Assembly: GCA_000434935.1 (NCBI GenBank)
Contig: FR882178.1
Span: 4,725-19,654, forward strand
Direction: 5' to 3'
From: Bacteroides sp. CAG:709
Lineage (GTDB): Bacteria > Bacteroidota > Bacteroidia > Bacteroidales > UBA932
Length of the DNA: 14,930 nt
The position numbers and the translations under genes were made by a program. The notes beneath the pieces were generated by a model. It had not been told where the DNA came from. It saw nothing but the letters and a program-made list of their open reading frames with translations, and made no database searches. Shown here in pieces: positions 1 to 6,951 of this stretch. The first letter of the stretch is position 1, and every line of letters starts with the position of its first letter.

Positions 1-425
1 GTTCCGGCGATTGATGTAACAACCGCTATATGCGCCTCTTTTCCATCCGGGTACGCATCAGGATGTTTTCTGACATAGTCGACAAAATGTGCCAGAATAC
101 GCACCAAGCCTTCACAATTGGTCCGCACGGTACGGATTTCCTTATCAATATCCAGTTCCCTGTTCTGATACCCCACACCGGAGACATACAATAACAGGTC
201 CGGAGCACCCATTTCTACGATCAGAGCATCCAGCCCGGCCGTCGCATCTTCCTGAGTAACATCCATTTGCTTAATATGGACTCTCTCACCATACTCCTCC
301 CGAAAAGCCTCAAGGGCCTCAATCCTCCTGCCGGAAACGCCCACTTCCCAGCCTTCCTCCACCAGACGTACCGCGGTCTCCCGCCCGATTCCGGAAGTAG
401 CACCAATGACAATCGCTTTCTTCAT
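1..425 (-). CDS. SDR family oxidoreductase, C-terminus cut off by window edge
   Basis: The frame starts with ATG at 425 (MKKAIVIGATSGIGRETAVR) and stays open to the left edge, giving 141 residues of a normally ~240-residue family. The Rossmann nucleotide-binding glycine motif GATSGIG is at residues 8-14, followed by GRR at 32-34, which resembles the arginine-containing region of NADP-preferring members. The conserved Asn of the TN(C)EG helix is at 103 and the catalytic Ser region VVTSIAG is at 135-141; the YxxxK pair lies beyond the edge. The usual NNAG motif reads VSGVG (81-85), so this is a divergent SDR whose substrate cannot be told. It is transcribed away from the transposase gene. No clear promoter was found in the 216 bases upstream. 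SDR membership is secure; the reaction is unknown. Confidence 0.9.
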   Translation of the reverse strand, partial: MKKAIVIGATSGIGRETAVRLVEEGWEVGVSGRRIEALEAFREEYGERVHIKQMDVTQEDATAGLDALIVEMGAPDLLLYVSGVGYQNRELDIDKEIRTVRTNCEGLVRILAHFVDYVRKHPDAYPDGKEAHIAVVTSIAG

Positions 426-641
426 GACCAAATTCAAAAATTATCTATTAAAACAACGTCGAAATAACCAGCCAGAGTGACACGGCAATCCAGCCACCAG
501 CCCGACAATCATCAGAATCACACACATCATAACGTAAAGTTAGAGGAAATATTCCGACTTTGCATTTTTTTAAGCTGAACTTCGGAAATACTAGCACAGA
601 TTTTGAAAAACACGACTGCGCAACATTAAACACTTAAGATT

Positions 642-1541
642 ATGAAAACCTATTCAGAAAGAGAGAAAGGGTGTGAGGATGCATTTCAATCAGGAGGGCC
701 ATATTGGCATGCATACACATCGGGGAAAGACACCCCGCTACTATTTGTCAATGACTCAGATTTCAAATTCGCAATGAATGCTGTCGCACAGGCGGCATCC
801 ATGTACCCGAAAATCACGATTCTCGCATTTGAGATTATGGGAAACCATTTTCATTTCGTCATAGCAGCCGAACAAGATGACATTGATATTTTTTGGAGAT
901 ATCTCAGCAAAAAGCTAAGCAGGAGATACCGGAACCTGAAATTGACATCTTTATCTATCAAACGAATAGACAATTTAAATTCACTTCGAAACAATATTGT
1001 CTATACGAATAGAAATGGATATGTAGCTGACAGCTCATATACTCCATTCAGCTATCCATGGGGCACTGGAAGATATTACTTCCTGGACTTTCCGACTGGA
1101 ACTTCTTTAAGCCAAATCACGATTGACAACAGAAGACTCCTATTCAAGTGCCGAACTCCGGAATTGCCATTGGAATGGATTACCATCAATGATTTTGTAG
1201 CACCCTATTCATATTGCGCCATAAGTCTGGGAATGTCCATGTTCAGGGACGCACACCATTATTTCAATATGGTCAGCAAAAATGTCGAATCCTACTCAGG
1301 AATAGCTATTGAGTTGGACGACGGTGAATTTCTTACTGACAACGAACTATTTTCACAACTCTGCAAACTGCTTAGAACCACGTACGGAGTGACATCTCCA
1401 AAAGAATTGACAAAACAGCAAAAATATGATATCGCCAAGAAACTACATTTTGATTTCCGTTCATCTAACGGACAAATACGCAGGGTCCTAGGCATCACGC
1501 AATATGAGATAGATACACTATTCCCTCTTAACAAGCACTAG
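642..1541 (+). CDS. RAYT-like Y1 (HUH) transposase, IS200-like domain protein
   Basis: A 299-residue protein with a Y1 transposase domain in its N-terminal half. The HUH metal-binding motif is in MGNHFHFVI, with H69 and H71. The likely nucleophile is Y121 in the stretch NNIVYTNRNGYV, which lines up with the YIxxNPVRxGLV block of REP-associated tyrosine transposases (Y-x3-N spacing), followed by the typical YPWG at 138-141. The C-terminal ~65 residues (QIRRVLGITQYEIDTLF) look like a helix-turn-helix DNA-binding segment, as in RAYTs and unlike classical IS200 TnpA. The gene is visibly more A+T-rich than its neighbours, and no TnpB partner is present. Two inverted repeats lie directly downstream. 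Known RAYTs are single-copy, nick single-stranded DNA at REP hairpins and are thought to be domesticated. Activity here is inferred from the intact motifs. Confidence 0.85.
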   Translation: MKTYSEREKGCEDAFQSGGPYWHAYTSGKDTPLLFVNDSDFKFAMNAVAQAASMYPKITILAFEIMGNHFHFVIAAEQDDIDIFWRYLSKKLSRRYRNLKLTSLSIKRIDNLNSLRNNIVYTNRNGYVADSSYTPFSYPWGTGRYYFLDFPTGTSLSQITIDNRRLLFKCRTPELPLEWITINDFVAPYSYCAISLGMSMFRDAHHYFNMVSKNVESYSGIAIELDDGEFLTDNELFSQLCKLLRTTYGVTSPKELTKQQKYDIAKKLHFDFRSSNGQIRRVLGITQYEIDTLFPLNKH

Positions 1542-1550
1542 TTAGCTAAA

Positions 1551-1588
1551 AACTTGTCCGGAAAACCACGCCTTTTTCCGGACAAGTT
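1551..1588. repeat. Perfect 15-bp inverted repeat after the transposase gene
   Basis: The arms AACTTGTCCGGAAAA (1551-1565) and its exact complement (1574-1588) flank an 8-base spacer. The repeat begins 9 bases after the transposase stop codon. It has no T-run after the right arm, so it is not a classical terminator, although it could still protect the mRNA end. The core GTCCGGA/TCCGGAC is repeated in a second inverted repeat just downstream, which is why I consider this a candidate REP-like target of the adjacent RAYT. Confidence 0.7.
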
Positions 1589-1605
1589 GGACAAAATCGC
1601 ATTCC

Positions 1606-1633
1606 GTCCGGATTAAAACGTTTATTTCCGGAC
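1606..1633. repeat. Second GTCCGGA...TCCGGAC inverted repeat (REP-like candidate)
   Basis: GTCCGGA (1606-1612) and TCCGGAC (1627-1633) form 7-bp arms. The centre is itself the palindrome AAACGTTT (1616-1623), so the whole 28-base block is nearly symmetrical about 1619.5, with three mismatched pairs between the two parts. It shares the arm core with the hairpin at 1551-1588, and the two centres are 50 bases apart. This paired arrangement resembles the two-REP units (BIMEs) found next to RAYT genes, but the function is inferred. Confidence 0.5.
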
Positions 1634-1682
1634 ATCTAGACAGCCCACAACACCGCAGATCCGAATATTCTCATTAACTTAG

Positions 1683-1711
1683 AGGAGACTTATATGAAAT
1701 CATCAGTATGA
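1683..1711 (+). other. Five-codon leader ORF overlapping the ydfG-like start
   Basis: AGGAGA at 1683-1688 is a good Shine-Dalgarno sequence, and it sits 5 bases before an ATG at 1694, not before the dehydrogenase ATG at 1708. The first ATG opens a frame MKSSV ending in TGA at 1709-1711, which overlaps the dehydrogenase start as ATGA. This geometry would suit translational coupling or re-initiation. It may equally be chance, since the SD lies about 20 bases from the true start. Confidence 0.3.
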
Positions 1712-2466
1712 AAAGAATTGCATTGATCACAGGAGCGAGCAGCGGAATCGGGGAAGCTTGCGCGCGGAAATTCGCAGAAGGCGGTTACGACTTGATACTC
1801 ACGGCAAGACGTGCGGAAAAATTGGCGGAACTCAAGGCAGAACTGGAGGCTGACGGCACGAAAGTGAAGACATTGACATTCGATGTCCGGGATGCGGAAG
1901 CGGCGGAAACGGCTGTGGATTCGCTCGAACCGGAGTGGCGGAAAATCGATGTTCTGATTAACAATGCAGGACTCGCCCTTGGACTTGACAAGGAATATGA
2001 AGGCGACCCTGACGACTGGAACACCATGATTGACACCAATATAAAGGGACTTCTGACAATGACGCGCCTCATCGTGCCGGGCATGGTCGAACGCAATGAA
2101 GGCCACGTGATAAATATCGGAAGCGTTGCGGGCGATGCGGCATACGCGAAAGGAAACGTGTACTGCGCCACCAAGGCTGCCGTGAAAACCATCACCGACG
2201 GCCTGAGGATCGACCTCGCGGAAACGGCAGTGCGCGTCACCAACCTGAAACCGGGACTGGTCGAGACAAATTTCAGCAATGTCCGTTTCCACGGAGACAA
2301 TCAGCGTGCTGACAATGTCTATAAAGGAATCACGCCTCTCACCGGAGCAGACATCGCCGATGTGGCATTCTATGCCGCCTCCGCACCGAAACATGTCCAG
2401 ATAGCCGAGGTGCTCATCCTCGCCACCCATCAGGCAAGCGGAAGCGTGATTTACAGAAAACCATAA
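1708..2466 (+). CDS. ydfG: YdfG-type NADP-dependent 3-hydroxy acid / L-allo-threonine dehydrogenase
   Basis: A 252-residue classical SDR, matching E. coli YdfG (248 aa) in length and in diagnostic stretches recalled from that protein, such as WxxxIDVLINNAGLALG, DWNTMIDTNIKGLL, VPGMVERNEGHVINIGS and VETNFSNVRF. The motifs are TGASSGIG at 8-15, ARR at 33-35 (NADP preference), NNAG at 85-88, catalytic N111, S139, Y152 and K156. The family oxidises 3-hydroxy acids such as L-allo-threonine, L-serine and 3-hydroxypropionate with NADP+ in the cytoplasm; YdfG in E. coli also reduces malonic semialdehyde. It stands alone on the plus strand after the transposase repeats. The start is set by the MKRIALITGAS beginning; an upstream mini-ORF overlaps it. 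No standard -7 promoter is obvious. Confidence 0.9.
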   Translation: MKRIALITGASSGIGEACARKFAEGGYDLILTARRAEKLAELKAELEADGTKVKTLTFDVRDAEAAETAVDSLEPEWRKIDVLINNAGLALGLDKEYEGDPDDWNTMIDTNIKGLLTMTRLIVPGMVERNEGHVINIGSVAGDAAYAKGNVYCATKAAVKTITDGLRIDLAETAVRVTNLKPGLVETNFSNVRFHGDNQRADNVYKGITPLTGADIADVAFYAASAPKHVQIAEVLILATHQASGSVIYRKP

Positions 2467-2534
2467 CTCCCGGCAGATTGAAGATTGGCTGAAATAGCAC
2501 GTCACCTTTTCCGTATTTGTCCTGTTATATATGT

Positions 2535-2553
2535 GAACATGTTCAAAAGGAAC
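2535..2553 (+). promoter_or_regulatory. Palindrome GAACATGTTC plus GGAAC box before the sigma-factor operon
   Basis: In the 117-base gap between the dehydrogenase and the three-gene operon, GAACATGTTC (2535-2544) is a perfect 10-bp palindrome, followed by AAAAGGAAC, giving three GAAC/GTTC half-sites in a row. A GGAAC box is typical of -35 elements recognised by many ECF sigma factors, and the region has no TAnnTTTG housekeeping -7 element. It is a candidate autoregulatory promoter or operator for the operon starting at 2584; the sequence alone cannot confirm this. Confidence 0.3.
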
Positions 2554-2583
2554 AAAGTATAATAACATAAACAAACATTTATC

Positions 2584-3012
2584 ATGGAAGATATTTTAAG
2601 CATTCTTTGGTTCATCGGATGTTCTACAGTTTTACCGATTATCATCGTCTGGCTGGTCACCCGCAAACAGATCAACGAAACAAACAAGCGCACCGAAATC
2701 ATGATGAGCGCCCTGGAGAAAAATCCGGACGTCAATGTAGCCGAGTGGCTGGACAAGCTGGCACCCGAAAAGAAAGGCAAGCTCCTGAAAGAGAAGCTCA
2801 TGACCAAACTGACATGGGGCATAATCTGTCTGATTCTCGGTATCGGCACCATCGTCTACGGCGCATGTTCTTCATTCGCATCTTCAATGCCTACATTTCT
2901 AGGTGGCGGTGCATTGCTCGCAGTAGGTATCGCACTTCTGGTCAGCTTCTTCTTCGGCAAGAAGTTCCTCGCCAAAGAAATTGAGGCCGAGAGCAAGAAG
3001 AACCAGCAATAA
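2584..3012 (+). CDS. Small membrane protein (DUF6249-like), first gene of ECF sigma operon
   Basis: A 142-residue protein with three hydrophobic segments at about residues 6-26, 77-97 and 103-125. Between the first two is a charged, probably cytoplasmic loop of about 50 residues (KQINETNKRTEIM, then WLDKLAPEKKGKLLKEKL), and the end is highly charged (KKFLAKEIEAESKKNQQ). It resembles small Bacteroidota proteins annotated as DUF6249 that often precede sigma-70 genes; that assignment is from memory and not tested. It ends 2 bases before the sigma factor gene, so the two are almost certainly co-transcribed. It could help sense a membrane signal for the sigma factor, but the function is unknown. 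Confidence 0.75.
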   Translation: MEDILSILWFIGCSTVLPIIIVWLVTRKQINETNKRTEIMMSALEKNPDVNVAEWLDKLAPEKKGKLLKEKLMTKLTWGIICLILGIGTIVYGACSSFASSMPTFLGGGALLAVGIALLVSFFFGKKFLAKEIEAESKKNQQ

Positions 3013-3014
3013 CG

Positions 3015-3491
3015 ATGGACAGAGATCAGTTCATAGCACAAGTAAAAACCCAGCAGAATGCCCTCAGAAGCTTCCTGCTGGCCTTGTGCGGTGGCAATCT
3101 CGCTGATGCTGACGACATTGCGCAAGAATCCCTGGTCAAGGCCTACCTGGCAATCGACCGCTATACCGACAGCGGCAAGTTCAAGTCCTGGCTCTTCAAG
3201 ATCGCCCACAACACGTTTCTCAACCATACGGCGGCGCTGAAACAATACGATTCCATCGAAGCCGCAGAAACCGTTGCGACCCAGGAATCCGCCGACCACA
3301 ATTTCGCGCATCAGCAACTCTATCTCGCGCTCTCCACCCTACCCCCGAAAGAGCGCGCCGCCATCACGCTCTACTACCTCAGCGGCTACTCCATCAAGGA
3401 AATCGCGGCCATAACCGAGGTCAATGCCGATGCCGTCAAAAAGCAATTATCCCGGGGCCGGGACAGACTCAAACAACTCATCAAGCCATGA
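3015..3491 (+). CDS. ECF-type RNA polymerase sigma factor
   Basis: A 158-residue sigma-70 family protein with only regions 2 and 4, as usual for extracytoplasmic-function sigma factors. Region 2 is at about 15-75, with the core-binding stretch DADDIAQESLVKAY (31-44) and FKSWLFKIAHNTFLN (56-70), which contacts the -10 element. Region 4 is at about 104-155, with LPPKERAAITLYYLSGYS and the helix-turn-helix IKEIAAITEVNADAVKKQL, which reads the -35 element. The protein should direct RNA polymerase to a small regulon, perhaps including its own operon. Its TGA stop overlaps the ATG of the next gene, a typical arrangement for a sigma factor and a co-regulated partner. The inducing signal is not evident. 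Confidence 0.93.
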   Translation: MDRDQFIAQVKTQQNALRSFLLALCGGNLADADDIAQESLVKAYLAIDRYTDSGKFKSWLFKIAHNTFLNHTAALKQYDSIEAAETVATQESADHNFAHQQLYLALSTLPPKERAAITLYYLSGYSIKEIAAITEVNADAVKKQLSRGRDRLKQLIKP

Positions 3492-3889
3492 CAAAAGATA
3501 AAGAACTGGAAAATTTATTCGCTACCGCAATACAGGAATTCAATGACAATGACCTTTTCACCGCCGACCTCTCGTCCAAGCTTGACAAGGTGGAAATCCT
3601 CAAACATATCCAGCAGGAACAGAAACGCCGTTCCAATACCCGCCTTCTGGTAGCTTTCTTCGCCGGAGCCCTGAGCGTCATCGTCGCCCTGCTTCTCCTG
3701 CCGATGCTTCCTACAGACATGGAAATCATCCGCAACCTCACCAGTCTCAGCGACATAGCCTTTTTCTCCCACAAAGTAAAAGTGCTTTCCTCCATTATCC
3801 TGTTCGTCCTGACATACAGCGTAGTCTTCAGCGCCTACTCCATCTACTCCACTCTGTCCGCCGAAAAAACAGGGAAGCAGTCGAAGTAG
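3488..3889 (+). CDS. Two-TM membrane protein, candidate anti-sigma factor
   Basis: A 133-residue protein whose start ATG overlaps the sigma factor stop (ATGA), implying coupled translation. Residues 1-51 are hydrophilic and helical in character (KELENLFATAIQEF, then DLSSKLDKVEILKHIQQEQKRR), followed by TM segments at about 52-74 and 98-121 and a short charged tail. A cytoplasmic N-terminal domain of ~50 residues ahead of a TM helix is the common layout of ECF anti-sigma factors. However, the zinc-binding HxxxCxxC motif is absent, as are all cysteines, so it is not a ZAS-type anti-sigma. The role is inferred from position and topology only; I do not recognise a named family. Confidence 0.7.
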   Translation: MTKDKELENLFATAIQEFNDNDLFTADLSSKLDKVEILKHIQQEQKRRSNTRLLVAFFAGALSVIVALLLLPMLPTDMEIIRNLTSLSDIAFFSHKVKVLSSIILFVLTYSVVFSAYSIYSTLSAEKTGKQSK

Positions 3890-3910
3890 CTGTAACACTT
3901 CATAAAGATA

Positions 3911-3947
3911 AAACCGCCGACAAGAATATGATTCCTGCCGGCGGTTT
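3911..3947. terminator. Terminator hairpin between convergent operons
   Basis: AAACCGCCG (3911-3919) pairs perfectly with CGGCGGTTT (3939-3947), and the stem continues inward through a mismatch into CAAGAAT/ATTCCTG, leaving a 3-base loop. Read on the minus strand the stem is followed by a T-rich tail (TTTTATCTTT), so it is best suited to end aspA transcripts. On the plus strand the tail is weaker, but it probably also limits readthrough from the sigma-factor operon. Confidence 0.8.
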
Positions 3948-3968
3948 AAGGTTATGTGGAATCGGGTT

Positions 3969-5363
3969 TTATCCGATCATGTTCTTAGGGTCGAGGGCAT
4001 TGTCCAGCTGCTCCTTGGTGAGGAGGCCGTGCTCGAGGACGATGTCGTAGACTGAACGGTTGGTCTCGAGAGCCTCTTTGGCCACCTTGGTGCTGGCCTT
4101 GTAACCGATGATAGGGTTGAGGGCTGTCACGATGCCGATGCTGTTCTTGACCATCTCGTAGCAACGCTCCTTGTTCACGGTGATGCCGTTGATACACTTC
4201 TCGCGGAGAGTGTTCATGGCATTCGTAAGCCAAGTAATGCTCTCCATAATGGACTCAGCGATAACCGGCTCCATGACATTGAGCTGAAGCTGTCCGGCCT
4301 CGGCGGCAAATGAAACTGTCATGTCGTTGCCGATAACCTTGAAGCAAACTTGGTTGGTAACTTCAGGAATGACAGGATTCACCTTTCCAGGCATGATGGA
4401 TGAACCTGGAGCCATAGGAGGAAGATTGATTTCCTTCAAGCCGCAACGAGGTCCGGAAGCCATGAGCCTCAGGTCATTGCAAATCTTGGAAAGTTTGACA
4501 GCCAATCTCTTGAGGGCGCCGGAATAGCTTACATACGCACCTGTATCAGGTGTAGCCTCCACGAGGTCCGGAGCGGCGATGAACTTCTCGCCGGTAAGCT
4601 CGGTCAACTTCTTGGCGCACAACTCAGGGAAACCCGGCTTTGCGTTAAGACCGGTACCGATGGCTGTACCACCCATATTGATTTCATAAAGAAGATTCAC
4701 ATTTCTCTCAATGTTCAGAACCTCCTCGCCAAGATTGGTCGCATAAGCATGGAACTCCTGGCCGGAAGTCATCGGCACTGCATCCTGGAGCTGGGTGCGG
4801 CCCATCTTGATGACATCCTTGAACTCCTCTCCCTTCGCCTGGAATGCAGCGATGAGGTCCTTGAGAGCCTTCTCAAGATTCCTGTTCATGCGGATGAACG
4901 CATAACGGAAAGCGGAAGGATAGGCATCATTGGTGGACTGCGCGCAGTTCACATGGTCATTCGGAGAGCAGAACTGATATTCGCCCTTCTTGTGTCCCAT
5001 GATTTCGAGTGCCCTGTTCGCAATCACCTCGTTCGCATTCATGTTCACTGATGTTCCTGCACCACCCTGCATCATGTCCACAGGGAACTGGTCATGGAAC
5101 TTGCCGTCGATAATCTCGCGGCATGCCTCCACGATAGCGTCAGCAATCTTCGCATCCATCGCGCCCAGCTCCTTGTTCGTCTGTGCAGCAGCCAGTTTGA
5201 TGCAGGCCATTGCAATGACGTACTCAGGGTAGTCGCACATCCTAGTGTTGGAAATCTTGTAGTTGTTGATAGCCCTCTGTGTCTGAACACCGTAATAGGC
5301 ATCAACCGGAACCTGAAGTTCGCCAAGAAGGTCAGATTCAATTCTGAATTTCTCTTCGCTCAT
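3969..5363 (-). CDS. aspA: Aspartate ammonia-lyase (aspartase)
   Basis: A 464-residue member of the aspartase/fumarase superfamily, converting L-aspartate to fumarate and ammonia in the cytoplasm as a homotetramer. The family signature GSSIMPGKVNP is at 320-330 and carries the mobile-loop catalytic serine (S321 by comparison with Bacillus AspB). Other conserved blocks are GAGTSVNMNANEV (101-113), STNDAYP (143-149) and MGRTQLQDAVPMT (187-199). I choose aspartase over class II fumarase because the N-terminus RIESDLLGELQVPVDAYYG and the stretches KISNT, DQFPVDMMQGGAGTS and KVIGNDMTV follow E. coli AspA (478 aa). In anaerobic Bacteroidota the fumarate can feed fumarate respiration to succinate. 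It has its own consensus promoter upstream and a strong terminator downstream, so it is monocistronic. Confidence 0.93.
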   Translation of the reverse strand: MSEEKFRIESDLLGELQVPVDAYYGVQTQRAINNYKISNTRMCDYPEYVIAMACIKLAAAQTNKELGAMDAKIADAIVEACREIIDGKFHDQFPVDMMQGGAGTSVNMNANEVIANRALEIMGHKKGEYQFCSPNDHVNCAQSTNDAYPSAFRYAFIRMNRNLEKALKDLIAAFQAKGEEFKDVIKMGRTQLQDAVPMTSGQEFHAYATNLGEEVLNIERNVNLLYEINMGGTAIGTGLNAKPGFPELCAKKLTELTGEKFIAAPDLVEATPDTGAYVSYSGALKRLAVKLSKICNDLRLMASGPRCGLKEINLPPMAPGSSIMPGKVNPVIPEVTNQVCFKVIGNDMTVSFAAEAGQLQLNVMEPVIAESIMESITWLTNAMNTLREKCINGITVNKERCYEMVKNSIGIVTALNPIIGYKASTKVAKEALETNRSVYDIVLEHGLLTKEQLDNALDPKNMIG

Positions 5364-5409
5364 AACGAATTGTAATTATCCGTTTATAAATTGTTTTAGT
5401 TTATATCTA

Positions 5410-5441
5410 CAAAGATAAGATATTAAACTTTTATAAACAAA
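5410..5441 (-). promoter_or_regulatory. Bacteroidota-type promoter of aspA
   Basis: Read on the minus strand, TTTG (5441-5438) is followed after 20 bases by TATCTTTG (5417-5410), an exact match to the Bacteroidota -33 TTTG / -7 TAnnTTTG promoter with normal spacing. The -7 element is about 46 bases upstream of the aspA ATG, leaving an A/T-rich untranslated leader of roughly 40 bases. Confidence 0.75.
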
Positions 5442-5465
5442 AACATTGATAACAATTGCAATTTT

Positions 5466-6929
5466 TTAATCTCGCCCTGTCTTGGTAGCCTTCAAATAAT
5501 AGAATATCGCTATCGAAAGCACGAACACCACCGGACCGATGATGCAATTCCATGACACCGGCATATTGAAACCGATTTTCGCGACGCAGAGATAGGTGGC
5601 GCAGACTGAAGTCATGAACGCAGCCGGCAACATTGTAATAAGATAAGCATTGCCCTTCTTGTTCTTCAGCAGATATGCAGTTGCAGTCCAGAGCATGAAT
5701 ACCGCCAATGTCTGGTTCGCCCAGCCGAAATATCGCCAGATGACATTGAAACCATCCTCATCTGCAATGTTGTACCAGAGCAGGAATCCTGCGATGATGA
5801 ACAGAGGAATACTGATAATCAACCTGTTGCGGATAGGTTTCTGTGTCAGGTGCAGGAAATCGGCGACAATGAGCCTTGCACTTCGGAACGCCGTATCACC
5901 ACTCGTAATCGGTGCAGCCACGACTCCGAGCACAGCCAGAATGCCACCGATTATGCCAAGCCAATTCTCGGAGACCTTGACCACGACGTCCGGCGCAGAA
6001 GCAGCAAGTGACGCTCCGGTTTCCGCAGCTCCCCCGTCGAAGAAAAACCAGGAAGAGACTGTAGCCCAGATCAATGCGACGATTCCTTCAGTTATCATTG
6101 CACCATAGAACACCGGCCGTCCGAGTTTCTCATCGGACACGCATCTTGCCATCAACGGGCTCTGCGTGGCATGGAATCCACTGACCGCCCCGCATGCGAT
6201 GGTAATGAAAAGACAAGGGAAAACAGGCTGCCCCTTGATAAGTCCTTCAGCCTCACCGAGATTTCCGAGTCCGTCCCAGATTTCAGGAAGCGACGGCCAT
6301 TTTACGAAGAGGCAAGCCATGAGTGCTGCCGCCATAAATATCAATGCCACAGCGAATAACGGATAAATCCTGCCAATGATCTTGTCAATCGGCAACAGCG
6401 TGGCGAAAAGATAATACAGAAAAATCACGCCGACCCAAAGCATTATCGCCAATTTGCTGCCGTCCCCGGCGATGTCGCCGAGAATCAATGCCGGACTGAA
6501 CACGAAAACAGTTCCGACAAGCATGAGGACAATAATGGAAAATGCCAATATGAATGTCCGTGTACCCTTTCCCAGATACTTTCCGACCAGGTCCGGAAGG
6601 CCTGCTCCATCATTTCGGATGGACAGCATACCTGTCATGTAATCATGGACAGCCCCGGCGAAAATACAACCCAATACTATCCACAGATACGATGCCGGGC
6701 CGAATTTGGCCCCCATGATGGCACCGAAGATCGGGCCTGTTCCCGCAATGTTGAGAAACTGTATCATATAGACTTTCCAAGCAGGCATCGGAATGAAATC
6801 CACGCCGTCAGCGCGAGTTATCGCAGGGGTTTTCCTGGAAGAGTCGATACCGAACACTTTTTCGATTACCTTTCCATAAATGAAATAACCGACCACAAGT
6901 GCCAGAAGGCTGATAAGAAAAGAAATCAT
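5466..6929 (-). CDS. cstA: CstA-family transporter (carbon starvation protein A), short form
   Basis: A 487-residue polytopic inner-membrane protein of the CstA family, whose studied members import peptides or pyruvate. The N-terminal family core is clear: GVDFIPMPAWKVYMIQF (42-58), GTGPIFGAIMG (63-73) and HDYMTGMLSIRNDG (95-108). Later conserved stretches are GFHATQSPLMARC (251-263) and APITSGDTAFRSARL (339-353). E. coli CstA has about 700 residues; this one lacks the long C-terminal part, as do many short CstA proteins in anaerobes, so it is probably complete. Start at 6929 gives MISFLISLLALVVGYFIYGK, the expected first TM helix. It is preceded by its own -7 element and followed by the aspA promoter, so it is probably its own unit. 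The substrate (peptide or pyruvate) cannot be decided from sequence. Confidence 0.9.
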   Translation of the reverse strand: MISFLISLLALVVGYFIYGKVIEKVFGIDSSRKTPAITRADGVDFIPMPAWKVYMIQFLNIAGTGPIFGAIMGAKFGPASYLWIVLGCIFAGAVHDYMTGMLSIRNDGAGLPDLVGKYLGKGTRTFILAFSIIVLMLVGTVFVFSPALILGDIAGDGSKLAIMLWVGVIFLYYLFATLLPIDKIIGRIYPLFAVALIFMAAALMACLFVKWPSLPEIWDGLGNLGEAEGLIKGQPVFPCLFITIACGAVSGFHATQSPLMARCVSDEKLGRPVFYGAMITEGIVALIWATVSSWFFFDGGAAETGASLAASAPDVVVKVSENWLGIIGGILAVLGVVAAPITSGDTAFRSARLIVADFLHLTQKPIRNRLIISIPLFIIAGFLLWYNIADEDGFNVIWRYFGWANQTLAVFMLWTATAYLLKNKKGNAYLITMLPAAFMTSVCATYLCVAKIGFNMPVSWNCIIGPVVFVLSIAIFYYLKATKTGRD

Positions 6930-6951
6930 TGGTTTTCAGTTTTTCGGACTG

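Noticed and set aside
441..530. Small minus-strand ORF of 29 codons (MMCVILMIVGLVAG...) just ahead of the SDR start
   Set aside because: A hydrophobic N-terminus and suitable position were tempting, but there is no consensus promoter and the composition is equally expected by chance; conservation would be needed.
448..633. Minus-strand frame of 61 codons in the gap between the SDR and transposase genes
   Set aside because: No motif, mixed composition, and it ends inside the upstream region of the SDR; judged random.
1551..1588. Reading the 15-bp hairpin as an ordinary intrinsic terminator
   Set aside because: The right arm is followed by GGACAAAATCG and not a T-run, and the core motif recurs in a second inverted repeat, which a simple terminator would not explain.
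1690..2574. Long open frame (294 codons) on the minus strand opposite the YdfG-like gene
   Set aside because: The plus-strand frame has all SDR catalytic motifs; the antisense translation is Arg/His/Cys-rich with no recognisable domain, and is an effect of codon bias.
3969..5363. Annotation as class II fumarase
   Set aside because: The superfamily signature GSSIMPGKVNP alone cannot decide, but the N-terminal and mid-protein blocks follow aspartase, not FumC.
5454..5463. Perfect palindrome AATTGCAATT at the cstA stop
   Set aside because: A short A/T-rich palindrome in an A/T-rich gap; expected by chance and too weak for a terminator.
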